From NCBI GenBank assembly GCA_936435175.1, contig OW386543.1:5574286-5638285 (forward strand): a stretch of 64,000 bases of DNA. The letters run 5' to 3'. The first letter of the stretch is position 1. Each line of letters opens with the position of its first letter. The stretch comes from Glyphotaelius pellucidus. Taxonomy: Eukaryota > Arthropoda > Insecta > Trichoptera > Limnephilidae. The translations under genes were made by a program, and so were the position numbers. The notes under the pieces were generated by a model, which worked only from the letters and a program-made list of their open reading frames with translations, did not search any database and was not told the DNA's origin. This document shows positions 9,966-21,369 of the stretch, in pieces.

Positions 9966-12296
9966 TTAGGTATTTATAGTTTTAAATTGAAACACTGAGT
10001 ACTTTTTAATTGATTTACGATATAAAAACGCTTTAACACTAAATTGTATAGTAATAGTAGTAATGGAGGCTTTCTTACCTTTCTTTAAAAAAACGTCTTC
10101 AAATAAAGGTGGATGCGAAGCTAGTTCAAACTCAAAGTAGGATTTGAGCTTTGCAGGACTGTCACATACGCATAATATTCTATTGAATATCTGCTTAGGG
10201 TTGATTATAACTTCTTTGTTTCTAACTTTGTCAGATTTATTACTGGCTTGAGTATCAATCATCCGATCTGTGTAGTTTTCCTTCTGAAAAACTTTGCCCT
10301 GCCATTTTCTTCATAGCTTTGAACCCTACCTCATAAGCATCGTCATATGTTTTAGTTGAGTCTGATACTAATCTCGAAGAAATGCAAATTAATTCACCCG
10401 ACTTTCGAGCAAAAGGATTGTGTGTCCCGTAACTGGCTCTCCCTAAGCTCAACATACTGCTCACTTTTCTTGTAACTTAAACCCAAGAAATTATGAAAAG
10501 CTTCACTGATTGAAAGAAATAATGGAGCTCCTAATATCCATTTACTGAGAAATCCCACACCCTTGCGTAAGTGCTCCTACTGTTTTTAATGACTTCATCA
10601 AAGATTGTTCATGTCAAAGCACGTATCAGTCCAAACTCCTGAGCAAAACATATTGTTAAGTAAAAACATATTGTAAGTTTTGCTGTCCGACTTGTCGCTT
10701 TGATTGTGTTTTAAGTGTCGGTGAAATTTTTAAGATTTATTGCAACTGATTCGTCTTCACAAGCTAATTCATGTGACATCTCCTTGTTCACAATATTTCT
10801 TTTATTTCACGAAGAAAAAGTGTATCATGAGAGTCATTGCAAATTATTTTGACGATTGCAGCACCTGTAAGAACATGGGCTCTTACAGCTCTTGCATAAG
10901 CGTGTCCTTTTATCATGTGTATCACTATGGGACCTCCGTACACAGTTTTCCATAAATCTTCGAGCCCACTTTCTTCCGTGATCCAATACATCCCAAATAT
11001 GACATTTACAAATGAAACTTCCTAGCCGTACAATAATTTTTGAAATTTCAGATGATCCATCAGCCCCCGCTACCATTTCAATGGGTTTGAGAAAAAGCGG
11101 TTGGTCGAAGTTACAATGTCACACAATCGTTTATAAACCCGTTCCAGCTAACTTTTGATTGCACAATGCTAATTTTATGTCACTTAACCACACATAATTG
11201 GTTGGAGATACAAAAGATAATGAATCGGCATGCTCTTTTCTGAAAGATATACATTCACTGACATCGTTGATGGTTACATCTTTCAAGCCGCTCTTTTTTC
11301 TCTTCGCGTAACAAGGTTGAAGGATATTTTCTTGATTAACGAAATTTCCATTTCATCACTGAAGACGAAGTACATCTAGACTTGTAAAATTAGAGGCTGG
11401 ATATGCACATTGCACTTTATTCTTCCCACGGCATGAAATGTGCTTAGGCCATCAAATGTTTTTATATTAACGTCGGCATTTTCGAACACAAATTTTGTGA
11501 ATGTATCATCTTCGATTGTAGGAGGCCCAGCTCTTATTACAGATCTTTGGTATCTGTCACCTTCATGACACGACGAAAAAATGCCCAATGACGACAACAC
11601 TTCTATTAAATTCTTAGATCAGTACATTCTCTGTAGAAAACACAAACTTGTCTGAATTGATGACAAAAAGACCTTGGCCTTGCAGATGCTATGATGGCGT
11701 GGTTAATTACTAAACGTCTTCTCGTAACATCAGGTCCATTATCATACAATCTCTTCTTGGTTACAGTTAACGTGAACAGATTCAGAGTTTCAGGAACTAA
11801 ATCATCACCCCCACGACTGATTTCCGGAACATCAGGATAGCTTTCACAATCATGTGGCATTTTTTTAAATATCTTTTCTGATTATTTCTGCGGCAGCAAG
11901 TACAATTCTTAAACATTCCAGATTTACATTCTTATCTTTGTTTCTGTACCAGTCGCCTAGTATCTTATAACTTGAGTGAGACATGCACATGACAGTTTTT
12001 CTGCCAAAAATACACGTATACATAAAATCTTGAAAATAGTCAATTACTTGTTTTTTAGGAAATGTATATGGGTACGACGGAAGATCACTGCCACAAATAT
12101 CTTTTACTATTTTCCCTAATTTCTCTAATATAAACTGACATTCGTCAGTATTTTCTAAAAAACTACAGAGTTTAAGAAAATTTTTAGCTGAATTATCATA
12201 TTTAGGTGTTCCTATATACTGAGTTGGTTTACTTTTACAGAACTTCTTGTAGCAAATGCCATGATAGCGAGCTTCTGCTACGACCAAATCAAACAC
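9966..12296 (-). pseudogene. Decayed transposon protein gene, family not named
   Basis: Minus-strand fragments lie in order and in several frames: 12296-11865 (AEARYHGICYKKF near the start; LENTDECQFILEKL), 11860-11606 (ARPRSFCHQF), 11600-11376 (SLGIFSSCHEGDRYQRSV, TIEDDTFTKFVFENADVN, KTFDGLSTFHAVGRI), 11076-10788 (RLGSF..., ESGLEDLWKTVYG, HAYARAVRAH), 10464-10255 (NPFARKSGELI) and 10262-9966 (FNRILCV, KLKSYFEFELASHPP). The order and the phrases match a large uncharacterised protein family I know from invertebrate DNA transposons. I do not know its catalytic residues or superfamily. At least four frame changes are needed, so this copy cannot make a full protein. An ATG start was not identified. 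Confidence 0.65.
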
Positions 12297-12999
12297 ACCT
12301 AAAAGTTTAGATTTTATTTTTGCACCCCATTTGTCATCTATTATATTACAATGTTTCCCCTATTTCTGGTCTTAACACCAAATGTATTTGTTAACGATAT
12401 TTGTGAGATAGTTTAAGATCAAATGCTGTTTTTTATTATCACAAATAATACTCACAAATAGTTCTCCGTGAAATTAAATGTATTTTCTAAATGCCTTAGG
12501 AATGGCTGAGGTGTACCTACTGGTCAATAGGCTATAATTAACATTTGTAAAAGCTTTAATACTGCTAGGCTTATTATACATTTTTCTACAATCTACGTGC
12601 ACAGTTGGTTACGCTATCTAAAGTGGTTAATTTAACATAATTATTATCTCTTTCAATACTAGCGTTAATTAGCATTTGTAACCCTTTCTTTACTTTAACA
12701 AAATTTCCTGGAAGGTATTTTTTTACATAAAATACACAATAAGTTCTCTTCAGACATTTTCAGTGGTTTTTTTTATATTTATTAATTGTTAATTAATTTT
12801 TTTTCAATATTTTAACCTGATGAAGGAGGGAAAACGCACAAAAAACTTGATACAAGGCTTGGCGCAACCACGTCAAAATATAACCACAAAACCGACACAC
12901 ACCTTAACCTTAAGACATATCTTTTTTTTAACATATGAGATCAAACTGACCATATTTATTTATTTTTTTGTTTGTTTCAACTTGATGAAACAAGTAATT

Positions 13000-13564
13000 A
13001 GCGACGCGACAAGAACGACATGTCGCTTGGCCTCGCCACTCCGAGTTACGGCCAGCCCGCGCACGCCGTTGTTTTTGTCCACTATTTTCGATAGAAATAA
13101 AAGATGTAAGTAAACATTGTTATGCATGGTTTTAAAGCTTATTAAATTTGACAACTTATTTGTGAAAACTATTTTTTCATATTTTCTCAGACAAAAAAAA
13201 TATTCAACTTCAAAAAATAATTTTGCAAAAAAAAAAAAATTTTTAACAACAATCTCATTATTATTGGCCAAACTAATGCAGATATTAAAAAAAGTTTTAT
13301 TGTAAAATTTTTAGGCAGTTTTATAAGAAATTCAACGACGAAATTTTTTTTCTGATATATCTTTTAGTTTACGAGATATAATCGCTTTAGTAGAACCCCA
13401 CATTTTAATGTTTGGGAGGGCACAGGGGAGGAAGCAAGCGGGGGAGGGGTAGGGACTTTTTTGGAAAATACTCCACATAAGATGTACTATCCACCTGCAA
13501 AAATTCAGCTCTCCCCTAGCATGTTCCAGTTAGGGCCTGTTTTTTGTCTAGATTGACTGGGCTA
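13000..13564 (-). repeat. Right TIR of the long-TIR element
   Basis: Inverse of 9414-9960; see that entry. The outer 12 bp after TAGCCCAGTCAAT differ from the left end by a small insertion (TCTAGACAAAAAACAG region), so one end has an indel. Confidence 0.7.
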
Positions 13565-14078
13565 AAATGAATGGCAATCAATCCACTCCCAGTCAAATAT
13601 TGGAAGTAAGTACACAGTGCGCACTGGCAACGCTGCCCGCTAGATGGCGCTAGTGTAGCATGTTGCATTTCTTCCCGACAATACAAACCTAACAATCCCT
13701 TTAGTAAATATTATACATAAAATCTATTAAAACCTTCGATCAATAATACTTGGTCGATGATTAAAACATATGAAAGAAAAACAACCCACAGAAGCCACTT
13801 TGTTAGGAGGCGCTCGGCTCGTATAGCATCATCAGAATGTATGGTTGCTTAATATTAATGAAAGTCACAAGTCGAAGGTGTTACATATACTTAACTATTC
13901 TAAAGTATTCTAGTAACTTATTCTATACACATACATGAAGGATAAACAAAATTACACTGAATTATGAATATTTACATTCAAGTTAAAGTTTATATGTAAT
14001 GGAGTGCACATAACATTTAAAATTAAAATAAAAAATATGCGTAGAGCAAAAAACATCAGAAATCTAATAATAATATGA
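13565..14078. other. Spacer before the THAP/DDE transposase gene
   Basis: Contains CCGCTAGATGGCGCTAG at about 13639-13655. The rest (13,700-14,078) is probably the 3' flank of the transposase element; I could not find its terminal inverted repeats. Confidence 0.5.
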
Positions 14079-15205
14079 TCAAGTTATTGGTTTTTGAAGA
14101 TTTATGAGTCCACATGCGATCGTAACAATATGGTCTACTTCTTGAGTCAAGTGGAAGTCTATACAAGAATGTGGCTTTAGAATGTGATATTCTCTGAGCC
14201 GACTTATTACACATTCAACGTGTATTCGCAGTGCTGCTATTTGCTTCGATAACTTGACCTCTGTTTTACTGCTATTTACACCTGTAACAACACTTGGTGG
14301 ACGCACAAGTTGACAATGTTTGCCTTCTAAAATAGTAGCTAGCTGCTTAAACCCTCTGTCTGCCATTACCGACATACCTTCAGACAAGTTGTCCAAGAAG
14401 CCGCACTTTTCAACAATCATCATGTCTGTGGTACGCCCACCGAAGCCCTTCGATATGAAGTTAATAAAGCCGTCAGGTGTGATTGATATGAGGTACTTGA
14501 GCGTATTGCATTTTTTTTATTCTGACCGAGTTAGTGCCTGCTGCAGTGGATTAGATGGCTTCTCTATCTGAATTTCAAAACAGTCTATGATTGATACAAC
14601 ATGTTTGTATCTTGCTCTGAATGGAATTGGTAGTAATGCTTCTATTGTTTCCGACTTGGGCCAAAATACCAGTTCTGCGAGATGACGAGATAACTTTGGT
14701 AAGCTCTGCTTAAAGATTCTTGAAGCCTGAGCCTCAGAAAGGCCAAATTCGTCACCTAAAATACTGAAACCGGTGTTTAATTTAATTTTTTTAAAAACAA
14801 TTAAAACATTAAAAATGTTAATATTTTCAAGGAGGGCGAGGGTTTTAACAATCCAATAAAATTCTTTAAGGATTCCTAGATACAACTTTGGTTTCCTTTC
14901 AATGTGCTGCAGAGTTAATTTCAATGACAGACTTTTGAAATCACCATTTGAGCTAGTGTCAGCGTACGAATCTGACGTAGCTTGTTGGGAGTATTCGGAA
15001 TCAGACGCCGATTCGGAGGCAGAACTGTCTAGAGTGACTTGGTTCAGTTGTACTCTCTCGGTATTCTTACAACGCTTCAAAGGAGAAGTACTCACATCAC
15101 GAGTAGGAAAACACTGGATTGGATAAAGATTCGCATCCCTACAGTGTTCTTTTCCTGTATTTGTAAATTTACTTTTGTATTTCTTTTACAAATTGCATTG
15201 AATGG
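14079..15205 (-). pseudogene. THAP-DDE transposase (ISL2EU/IS4EU type), second coding exon, downstream part
   Basis: This minus-strand frame encodes the catalytic half of an IS5/Harbinger-related DDE_Tnp_4 protein. It has a helix-turn-helix-like segment (EFGLSEAQASRIFKQSL), first catalytic Asp in SIIDCFEIQIEKPSN, second in VMADRGF and the Glu in RIHVECVISRLRE. The frame stays open from 15185 to the natural stop at 14079-14081 except for a TAA at 14517-14519, at the place where relatives have a tyrosine (S-E-stop-K-K-C-N-T). A further TAA sits at 15186-15188. The exon begins at 22257, and its upstream part lies beyond the BEL element (21853-22257); reading across the 5-bp target duplication keeps the frame. 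With two stops and a 6.6-kb insertion it cannot be functional. Confidence 0.8.
15201..15205. repeat. Target-site duplication of the BEL element (left copy)
   Basis: AATGG immediately before the LTR at 15206, repeated at 21853-21857 immediately after the other LTR. Confidence 0.9.
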
Positions 15206-15688
15206 TGTCGCAGCCAAATGCCACGACACGAGATTGCGGACTGTAAATCCCTTTTGTAAACGAAATAGACCATATATCGTGTTTTGAAGGCAGATCGAAG
15301 GAGAATCGGTATGACAGGAAATCTCCTACCTTTACGGCTTCTGAAGGCTGCTCCGTGTCGTTTCTGTTATCACATATATTGCACAACATAGATTTTATGC
15401 CCGACACCACTATATTTTATAAAAAGAAACGAAACTGCGATTATTTGCGACTACTTGCGATATTTTACGAGAACGAGTTGTGAACCATATCACTTCCGAA
15501 ATGCAACTGATAACAAGTGGGTAATGTGCACTTGGGTGTCAATATTGTTCGTCATGTAGGTAAGCACATCCTCTTCTTTTCCGGGTGGAGATTTTGAGGA
15601 AAGGAAGAAGAGAATGGATTACATGATGGAAGGAATAGAGGAATGTGGATTAAGTTTTGTTTTTAAAAAACTGTTTCAGAACCAAACA
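15206..15688 (-). repeat. 3' LTR of the BEL/Pao element
   Basis: 483 bp, plus-strand ends TGTCGC...ACCAAACA (minus: TGTTTGGT...GCGACA), so the canonical TG...CA termini are present. Same length and, as far as I can see, same sequence as 21370-21852. On the minus strand the preceding bases (AAGGTCGGCGGAA) are the only purine-rich candidate for the polypurine tract. Confidence 0.95.
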
Positions 15689-15813
15689 TTCCGCCGACCT
15701 TGAGGAAATATGATATTTTCTCAACAACTATATACGAAAGAAAGCAACGAAAAACGAAAGCAAATAACTAATTAACCTAGGAATTGAACAAGACAAAAAA
15801 AAGTTAAAACTAT

Positions 15814-18800
15814 TTAATCGATGGGTAGCCTATACAATTTGACCACGGGCCGCTTAAAAATGCCCTGAGGGGTTCTTACAGTAGCGACACGAACCACTCC
15901 ATCGGCGCCGGGGAATAATTCAACCACCCTCCCCACAGGCCATCGCATTGGGGTTGCTTGCGAATCATCTATCATGACTAGATCGTCAATTTTCAAATTA
16001 GGTGTTGACGTTGCCCACTTGTTTCGTTGTTGAAGAGTATGTAGATATTCTTTCCGCCAGCGATTCCAAAAATGTTGGGACATCTGTTTCAATAGTTGCC
16101 AACGCGATAAATGATTCATTGGTACATCCACAAAATTTTCTTCAACAACAGAAACAAGAGGAGCCCCAATTAAAAAATGTGCAGGAGTTAACGGGTTCAA
16201 TTCGGATGGATCCGACGACAGCGCTCCAATTGGTCGCGAATTTAAAATGGCTTCGATACGAGTCAGAACAGTAGTTAATTCTTCGAAGGTGAGGATTTGA
16301 TCTCCCACAACCCTCTTCAAATGGTATTTAGTTGACTTAATACCAGCCTCCGACACTCCATTGAAATGGGGTGCGGAGGGCGGAGAAAAATGCCAAGTAA
16401 TTGAACGAGCGACAGTTGCGTCAACAAGTTTGTCAGTGTTTTCAGATTCACGTATGAATTTAGAAAGGCCAGTATGATATCTGTTAGTTCCAGTAAAATT
16501 GGTGGCGCAATCGCTATAGATATTTTGGCATATACCGCGTCTAGAGATGAATCTATCTAATGCTGCCACAAACGCTTCAGTAGATAGATCTGAAACTAAT
16601 TCAAGATGAACGGCTTTGGTTGATAAACAAACGTAAAGACATAAATAGGCCTTATAAGTTTTTGCGCCGCGACGTCTACTTTCACGCACCAAAAAAGGAC
16701 CTCCGTAATCGGTTCCGACATTTAAAAATGGACGACCTTCTCGAAAACGGGAAGCGGGTAAGTTACCCATCAACGGGAAACTACCACGCGGGTTATTTTT
16801 AAAACAAGAAATGCATTTACTCAATCGATGTCGAATTACGTTCCTAGCCGAAATTATCCAATATTTTAATGATATTATGGATTGGAGTGCACGAGGACCT
16901 GGATGAAGGTACATGCTATGGTAATAATCAATTATTAAAGTTGTCAAATGACATTGCTTCGGTAAAATAATAGGATGTCGAGCATTTTCTGAAATCTGTG
17001 CATGGCGAATTCGACCACCGACTCTCAAAACACCATTTGCGTCAATAAATGGAGCGAGTTTTTGAAGCTGCGTTGAGCACATACGATGGGAAGAGATATT
17101 GTTCATATCTTGTTGAAAATAAATTGCTTGAACAAGCTTAATGCAACATTGCAAGGCTAAATTATTTTCTTTTAACGAAAGTGGGGATAAACCCTTGAAA
17201 TTGATAATCGATTCCGAACTTAATCTATTGATAAATCGACGGCACCAACATATAACACGCAGTAATTTCGATAATGATGAAAATTTCAATAAAAACTCTT
17301 CGTCAGACGTTGACACATTCGTCGATAGAGAAATTAAATTTTTCGACTTATACTCTGGTAACTGGTCCACGGAGATATTTGGAGGCCTAACAAATAACCA
17401 TTCCTCCAAAGGTGTTGATATAAAGTTAGGTCCTTTCCACCATAACGAAGCGCCAGCGATTTCACTGGGAAAAACTCCTCGCGAACCCAAGTCAGCAGGA
17501 TTTTCTTGCGATGAAATGTGATACCAATGTTCATAAGGTATATTTTGTATTATTGTTTCAACACGATTTGCGATAAAAGTTTGCAATAGAAAAGAAGGTG
17601 TCTTCAACCATGCCAATACAATAGTTGAATCGGTGAACGCAACAGTCTTTTCAATTTGAAGTCTATCTTTATATATTTCTTGACAATAAGTCAACAAATT
17701 TGCCAATAAAACTGCTCCCAACAATTCCAGTCGCGGGATCGATGTTATCTTTACGGGGGCAACACGGGATTTTGCTAATAAAATATGGCTGGATATTTCT
17801 GTGTTATTAATCACAACCAAATAAACAATTCCACAATATCCTCTTTCCGAGGCGTCCGCAAACCCAACAAGGATGCACCGACTGGTTGGAGAAGTTGCGA
17901 GATATCGATCAATTTTTAAATTGGCAAGTGATGGAAGCTCTTTTATATATTTCTTCCATTTCAAATTCATGTCCGAAGGGATTTCTTCGTCCCATCCAAT
18001 TTGAATTTTCCATAAGTTTTGCATATAGCATTTAGCAATAAAAACGACAGGATTAATAAAACCTAATGGATCATATAGACGTGCAATTGTCGATAAAATT
18101 ATACGTTTGGTACAGTGGTCACTAAAAACATTATAAATTTTATATGTAAATTGATCAAGCGACGGTATCCATTGAATACCTAAAATATTAAGGTTTTTCT
18201 TGTCAGTATCCGACTCAAAACTTAAGGGTACTTCCCGATAGCTGACAGGAATGTCTTCCAGTATTTCAGGATGGTTACTAGACCATTTTCTCAATTCAAA
18301 ACAACCTTTTTGAAGTAATGCAATTAATTCCACTATACAATGTCGAGCGCTTTCCAAAGTTTGCGCACCACTGATAATATCATCTACATAAGTATCTTCA
18401 ATTAATGTCCTAGCAGCCGTTGGAAAATTCAATTTTCCATCATTGGCTAATTTATGAAGTGTGCGAATCGATAAGTATGGTGCGCATGACGTGCCATATG
18501 TTACTGTTTGTAATTCAAATTGCTTCACAGGATGATCCGATGATTCCCTCCACAAAATATGTTGATAACGGCGAGATTTCTCATCCACAAGTATTTGCCT
18601 ATACATTTGACGAATGTCAGCTGTAAAAACAATTTTGTGTATTCGAAAATTACACATTAATTCGACAATGTCTCTTTGTAATTTAGGACCGACCAAAAGT
18701 ATGTCGTTCAATGACGTACCCGAAGACGATTTGGTACTGGCATCAAAAACGACCCTTAAACGAGTTGTAGAACTGGTTTCTTTGATTATTCCATGATGGG

Positions 18801-20949
18801 GTATGAAATAATTACCAATAATTGGCGATTGAGGTGGCACTTCCATCATGTGCCCTAATATTGAGTATTCCCTCATGAACGAAATATATTGGGATTTGAG
18901 ATCAGAATCTCTATTCAATCTCCTTTCTAAATGCTTGAGGCGTGACAAAGCTATGTCATATGAGTTTCCCAATTTTTCCGGGCTTTCCTTAAATGGCAAC
19001 GATACGACGTATCTCCCGTCTTGGTTACGGTAGGTACTTTCAGTGTATAATTTTTCACAACGAATTTCATCAGGCGATTGAATTTTCTTCAAAAGTGGAA
19101 CATTTTCAATTTCCCAAAAACATTTAAGCTTTTCATCAATATTTTCCTCCATTGACGTGAAGAATGAATTTATACAATGATTTGATGGTCCAACATTTCC
19201 CATCAAAATCCAACCCAATTTAGTTTCTATGGCTATGGGCTCATTTTCTTTGCCCATCACTTTTCCTGAGCATAATAATGACGCAAAAATATCACTTCCA
19301 AGCAGTATGTCAATGGCTGATGGTATGTAAAATGTTGGATCTCCCAATTTGAGACCTACGATGTGTTCCCAATGATGATCGATGATACGATTTGATGGCA
19401 TATTCGAACAAATGTTATTTAAAACAACGAAATCTGTCAAAATACCAGATTCCTTCGAATCGACAGGACGAAATTGTGTTTTTATTAATCCGTTAGAATT
19501 AATTGTAGGAGTATTTCCAATACCTCTCACGGTGAGTGGTTTTTTCTTAAAACGAGTAAAACCCAATTTTTTGACACAATTTTCCGATATGAAGTTTCCT
19601 TGACTGGCGCTATCTAGAATAACACGCATTTTCTGGAACACTCCATTTTTATCTAAAACTTCCACATAAGCTGTAGACAAAAGAACCGTTTTGTTGGTTT
19701 TATTGTAGAATGTTGTCAACGCCAAAGGCTCCGACGAATTTTCTTGCTGGTCTGAATTTTCCACGATTTTTTTTGGAAAATGTAATAATGTGTGATGTCT
19801 TGATTTACATTCTCTACAGGTGAAACGCGACTGACAATTTTTTGCGTTGTGTTTTCCTTGCACTAAACAATTGAGACATAAATTATTTTCCTTTGCACAC
19901 AAGTACCTATCCTTTGGAGTAAGGCGTAAGAATTTTTCACACTTGTGCAGTGAGTGTGGCGATTTACACAGAATACACTTGATTTCAATGTTTGATACAA
20001 ACGCATTAATATTATTGCTTGATCGATGTTTCGCATTATACGATTTAGATTGACCTTTATGAGCCTGTAACTGGTTTTCAGGAAAAACTCCAAGTGCCAT
20101 TTCTTTTGCTAAGCACTGTCCATCTAAGTACTTCAACAAGTGGTCAAACGTTGGAATATTCTCCGAACTGTGTTGAATTTCAAAATCAATACGTAATTCT
20201 TTTGTTAATTTACGCAATACAATATGTAACAAAAGAAAGCTCCATTGTCGAACTGGGAAATTTAAAGCTTCTAACGCAGCAATATTTTCTTTCAAAATTG
20301 AAATAAATTGCCGAAGATTATCTTGAACTTTTACAGGTTGAATCGATAGAATTAATTCAACATGTTTATCAGCGATCAAGCGTATGTTTTCATATCTTTC
20401 CTTTAAGAGCTTATATGCCACAAAATAATTTTCTTCAGAAATCGGTAAATGTTTAACGTGTGTCAATGCCTCACCTGATAGACTACTTATTAAATAATGC
20501 ATTTTTTGAACAGAATTTAAAGCATTATTAGAATCGATCAACGAATTAAAGGTATTTATGTAATTTGTCCAATCTGTTGATATTCCAGAAAAAATAATCA
20601 ATTTTAATTTTGGCAACGAAACATTATTATTGGCCATTAAATGATCCGATTCATTTTTCGAAACTTCCGGAAATAATTGAGAATAATATGATTGAATCTC
20701 GTAATACATGTTTTGGATTTCAGTATACTTTTCCTGTAAAACTTTAATTTCCGCGTCATCCTTCTTATTTGATTCAATTGAAATATGTGAAGCGACGAAA
20801 TTTTCTCTAATGTTAGATATATCGGCATAACGAGCTCTGAAAATATTTTTGTCAATAGAATTTGAAGATGTGACGGCTTTGATAGCCGACGAACGAACAC
20901 TTTCCATATCTAATAGCGCCAATTTGTATTTAATATTAATTGCCGCCAT
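15814..20949 (-). CDS. BEL/Pao gag-pol polyprotein, intact, 1711 aa
   Basis: The domain order is that of BEL/Pao: gag with a DUF1759-like region (from about residue 112, LPKLKLIIFSG); Cys/His knuckles (CILCKSPHSLHKC, about 321-335, then CLNCLVQGKHNAKNC); an aspartic protease (DUF1758-like) with ILDSASQGNFI, about 443; reverse transcriptase with TADIRQMYRQI and the catalytic YVDD at about 853; RNase H-like segment (GFADASERGYCG, about 1028; TDSTIVLAWL); an HHCC-type integrase zinc finger (HPGPRALQSI...CISCFK); an integrase core with D in GTDYGGPF (about 1412), D in YSDCATNF (about 1478) and E in GVSEAGIK (about 1531); and a C-terminal DUF5641-like domain ending at KLYRLPID. The protease has DSAS rather than the DTGS/DSGS of other retroelements, which is usual in BEL. 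No stop or frameshift interrupts it, so it is potentially active. Start at ATG 20949, 397 bp inside the PBS. Confidence 0.95.
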   Translation of the reverse strand: MAAINIKYKLALLDMESVRSSAIKAVTSSNSIDKNIFRARYADISNIRENFVASHISIESNKKDDAEIKVLQEKYTEIQNMYYEIQSYYSQLFPEVSKNESDHLMANNNVSLPKLKLIIFSGISTDWTNYINTFNSLIDSNNALNSVQKMHYLISSLSGEALTHVKHLPISEENYFVAYKLLKERYENIRLIADKHVELILSIQPVKVQDNLRQFISILKENIAALEALNFPVRQWSFLLLHIVLRKLTKELRIDFEIQHSSENIPTFDHLLKYLDGQCLAKEMALGVFPENQLQAHKGQSKSYNAKHRSSNNINAFVSNIEIKCILCKSPHSLHKCEKFLRLTPKDRYLCAKENNLCLNCLVQGKHNAKNCQSRFTCRECKSRHHTLLHFPKKIVENSDQQENSSEPLALTTFYNKTNKTVLLSTAYVEVLDKNGVFQKMRVILDSASQGNFISENCVKKLGFTRFKKKPLTVRGIGNTPTINSNGLIKTQFRPVDSKESGILTDFVVLNNICSNMPSNRIIDHHWEHIVGLKLGDPTFYIPSAIDILLGSDIFASLLCSGKVMGKENEPIAIETKLGWILMGNVGPSNHCINSFFTSMEENIDEKLKCFWEIENVPLLKKIQSPDEIRCEKLYTESTYRNQDGRYVVSLPFKESPEKLGNSYDIALSRLKHLERRLNRDSDLKSQYISFMREYSILGHMMEVPPQSPIIGNYFIPHHGIIKETSSTTRLRVVFDASTKSSSGTSLNDILLVGPKLQRDIVELMCNFRIHKIVFTADIRQMYRQILVDEKSRRYQHILWRESSDHPVKQFELQTVTYGTSCAPYLSIRTLHKLANDGKLNFPTAARTLIEDTYVDDIISGAQTLESARHCIVELIALLQKGCFELRKWSSNHPEILEDIPVSYREVPLSFESDTDKKNLNILGIQWIPSLDQFTYKIYNVFSDHCTKRIILSTIARLYDPLGFINPVVFIAKCYMQNLWKIQIGWDEEIPSDMNLKWKKYIKELPSLANLKIDRYLATSPTSRCILVGFADASERGYCGIVYLVVINNTEISSHILLAKSRVAPVKITSIPRLELLGAVLLANLLTYCQEIYKDRLQIEKTVAFTDSTIVLAWLKTPSFLLQTFIANRVETIIQNIPYEHWYHISSQENPADLGSRGVFPSEIAGASLWWKGPNFISTPLEEWLFVRPPNISVDQLPEYKSKNLISLSTNVSTSDEEFLLKFSSLSKLLRVICWCRRFINRLSSESIINFKGLSPLSLKENNLALQCCIKLVQAIYFQQDMNNISSHRMCSTQLQKLAPFIDANGVLRVGGRIRHAQISENARHPIILPKQCHLTTLIIDYYHSMYLHPGPRALQSIISLKYWIISARNVIRHRLSKCISCFKNNPRGSFPLMGNLPASRFREGRPFLNVGTDYGGPFLVRESRRRGAKTYKAYLCLYVCLSTKAVHLELVSDLSTEAFVAALDRFISRRGICQNIYSDCATNFTGTNRYHTGLSKFIRESENTDKLVDATVARSITWHFSPPSAPHFNGVSEAGIKSTKYHLKRVVGDQILTFEELTTVLTRIEAILNSRPIGALSSDPSELNPLTPAHFLIGAPLVSVVEENFVDVPMNHLSRWQLLKQMSQHFWNRWRKEYLHTLQQRNKWATSTPNLKIDDLVMIDDSQATPMRWPVGRVVELFPGADGVVRVATVRTPQGIFKRPVVKLYRLPID

Positions 20950-21346
20950 TATGAATATTTTTTAAACCAAACAGAATAATAACACTAACTAAATGTCAAC
21001 GCAACTTGTAAACAAAATGTTTTCTGTGATAACAGCTGTCAAATGCGACAACAATCCACGATCTGCTTACCGACACGACACGACAATGCGTGTAGGTATA
21101 GTATAATACCAACTACCTACCACGTAGCGGCAAGTAGCGGCGTACGTAAAGTACCCCACTATCAACGAATTCAAAATGTTAAGCCGCCCAACGACTTAAA
21201 TAATACCAATTTAAATTTAATCAATATTCACGATTGAATGAGTAATTCTGAAACAGCTTCATAAAAACCGGAAAAAGGTCAACGAATGGAATGATCTGTA
21301 CTTCAAAACACAATGTCTAACAAAGAACGACAAAAAACGAAATTTA

Positions 21347-21363
21347 TCCGGTTAGAAGGACCA
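21347..21363 (-). other. Primer-binding site of the BEL element, tRNA-Tyr-like
   Basis: The plus strand reads TCCGGTTAGAAGGACCA, six bases from the 5' LTR. This is what the 3' end of a tRNA with added CCA looks like, and it matches the general animal tRNA-Tyr acceptor/T-arm end (TCCGGCTCGAAGGA + CCA) at 15 of 17 positions. The tRNA identity is inferred from memory of tRNA-Tyr sequences. Confidence 0.7.
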
Positions 21364-21369
21364 AAAAAA

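Larger units (their letters stand above)
9414..13564 (-). mobile_element. Unclassified DNA transposon with very long terminal inverted repeats
   Basis: The ends are TAGCCCAGTCAAT (9414-9426) and its exact inverse (13552-13564). Inward, both ends share GGAACATGCTAG, GCTGAATTTTTGCAGGTG, ATGTGGAGTATTTTCC and a C-rich block with CCCGCTTGCTTCC, and remain recognisably inverted for roughly 450-550 bp. AAA flanks both ends, possibly a 3-bp target duplication, though the AT-rich context makes this weak. The interior carries one decayed minus-strand gene (9966-12296). The TIRs have drifted by several percent, so it is not a fresh insertion. Confidence 0.8.

Noticed and set aside
12816..12860. CCTGATGAAGGAGGG...AAAAC as another hammerhead-like core
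   Set aside because: No pairing stem between CTGATGA and a GAAA, and no GTC after it.
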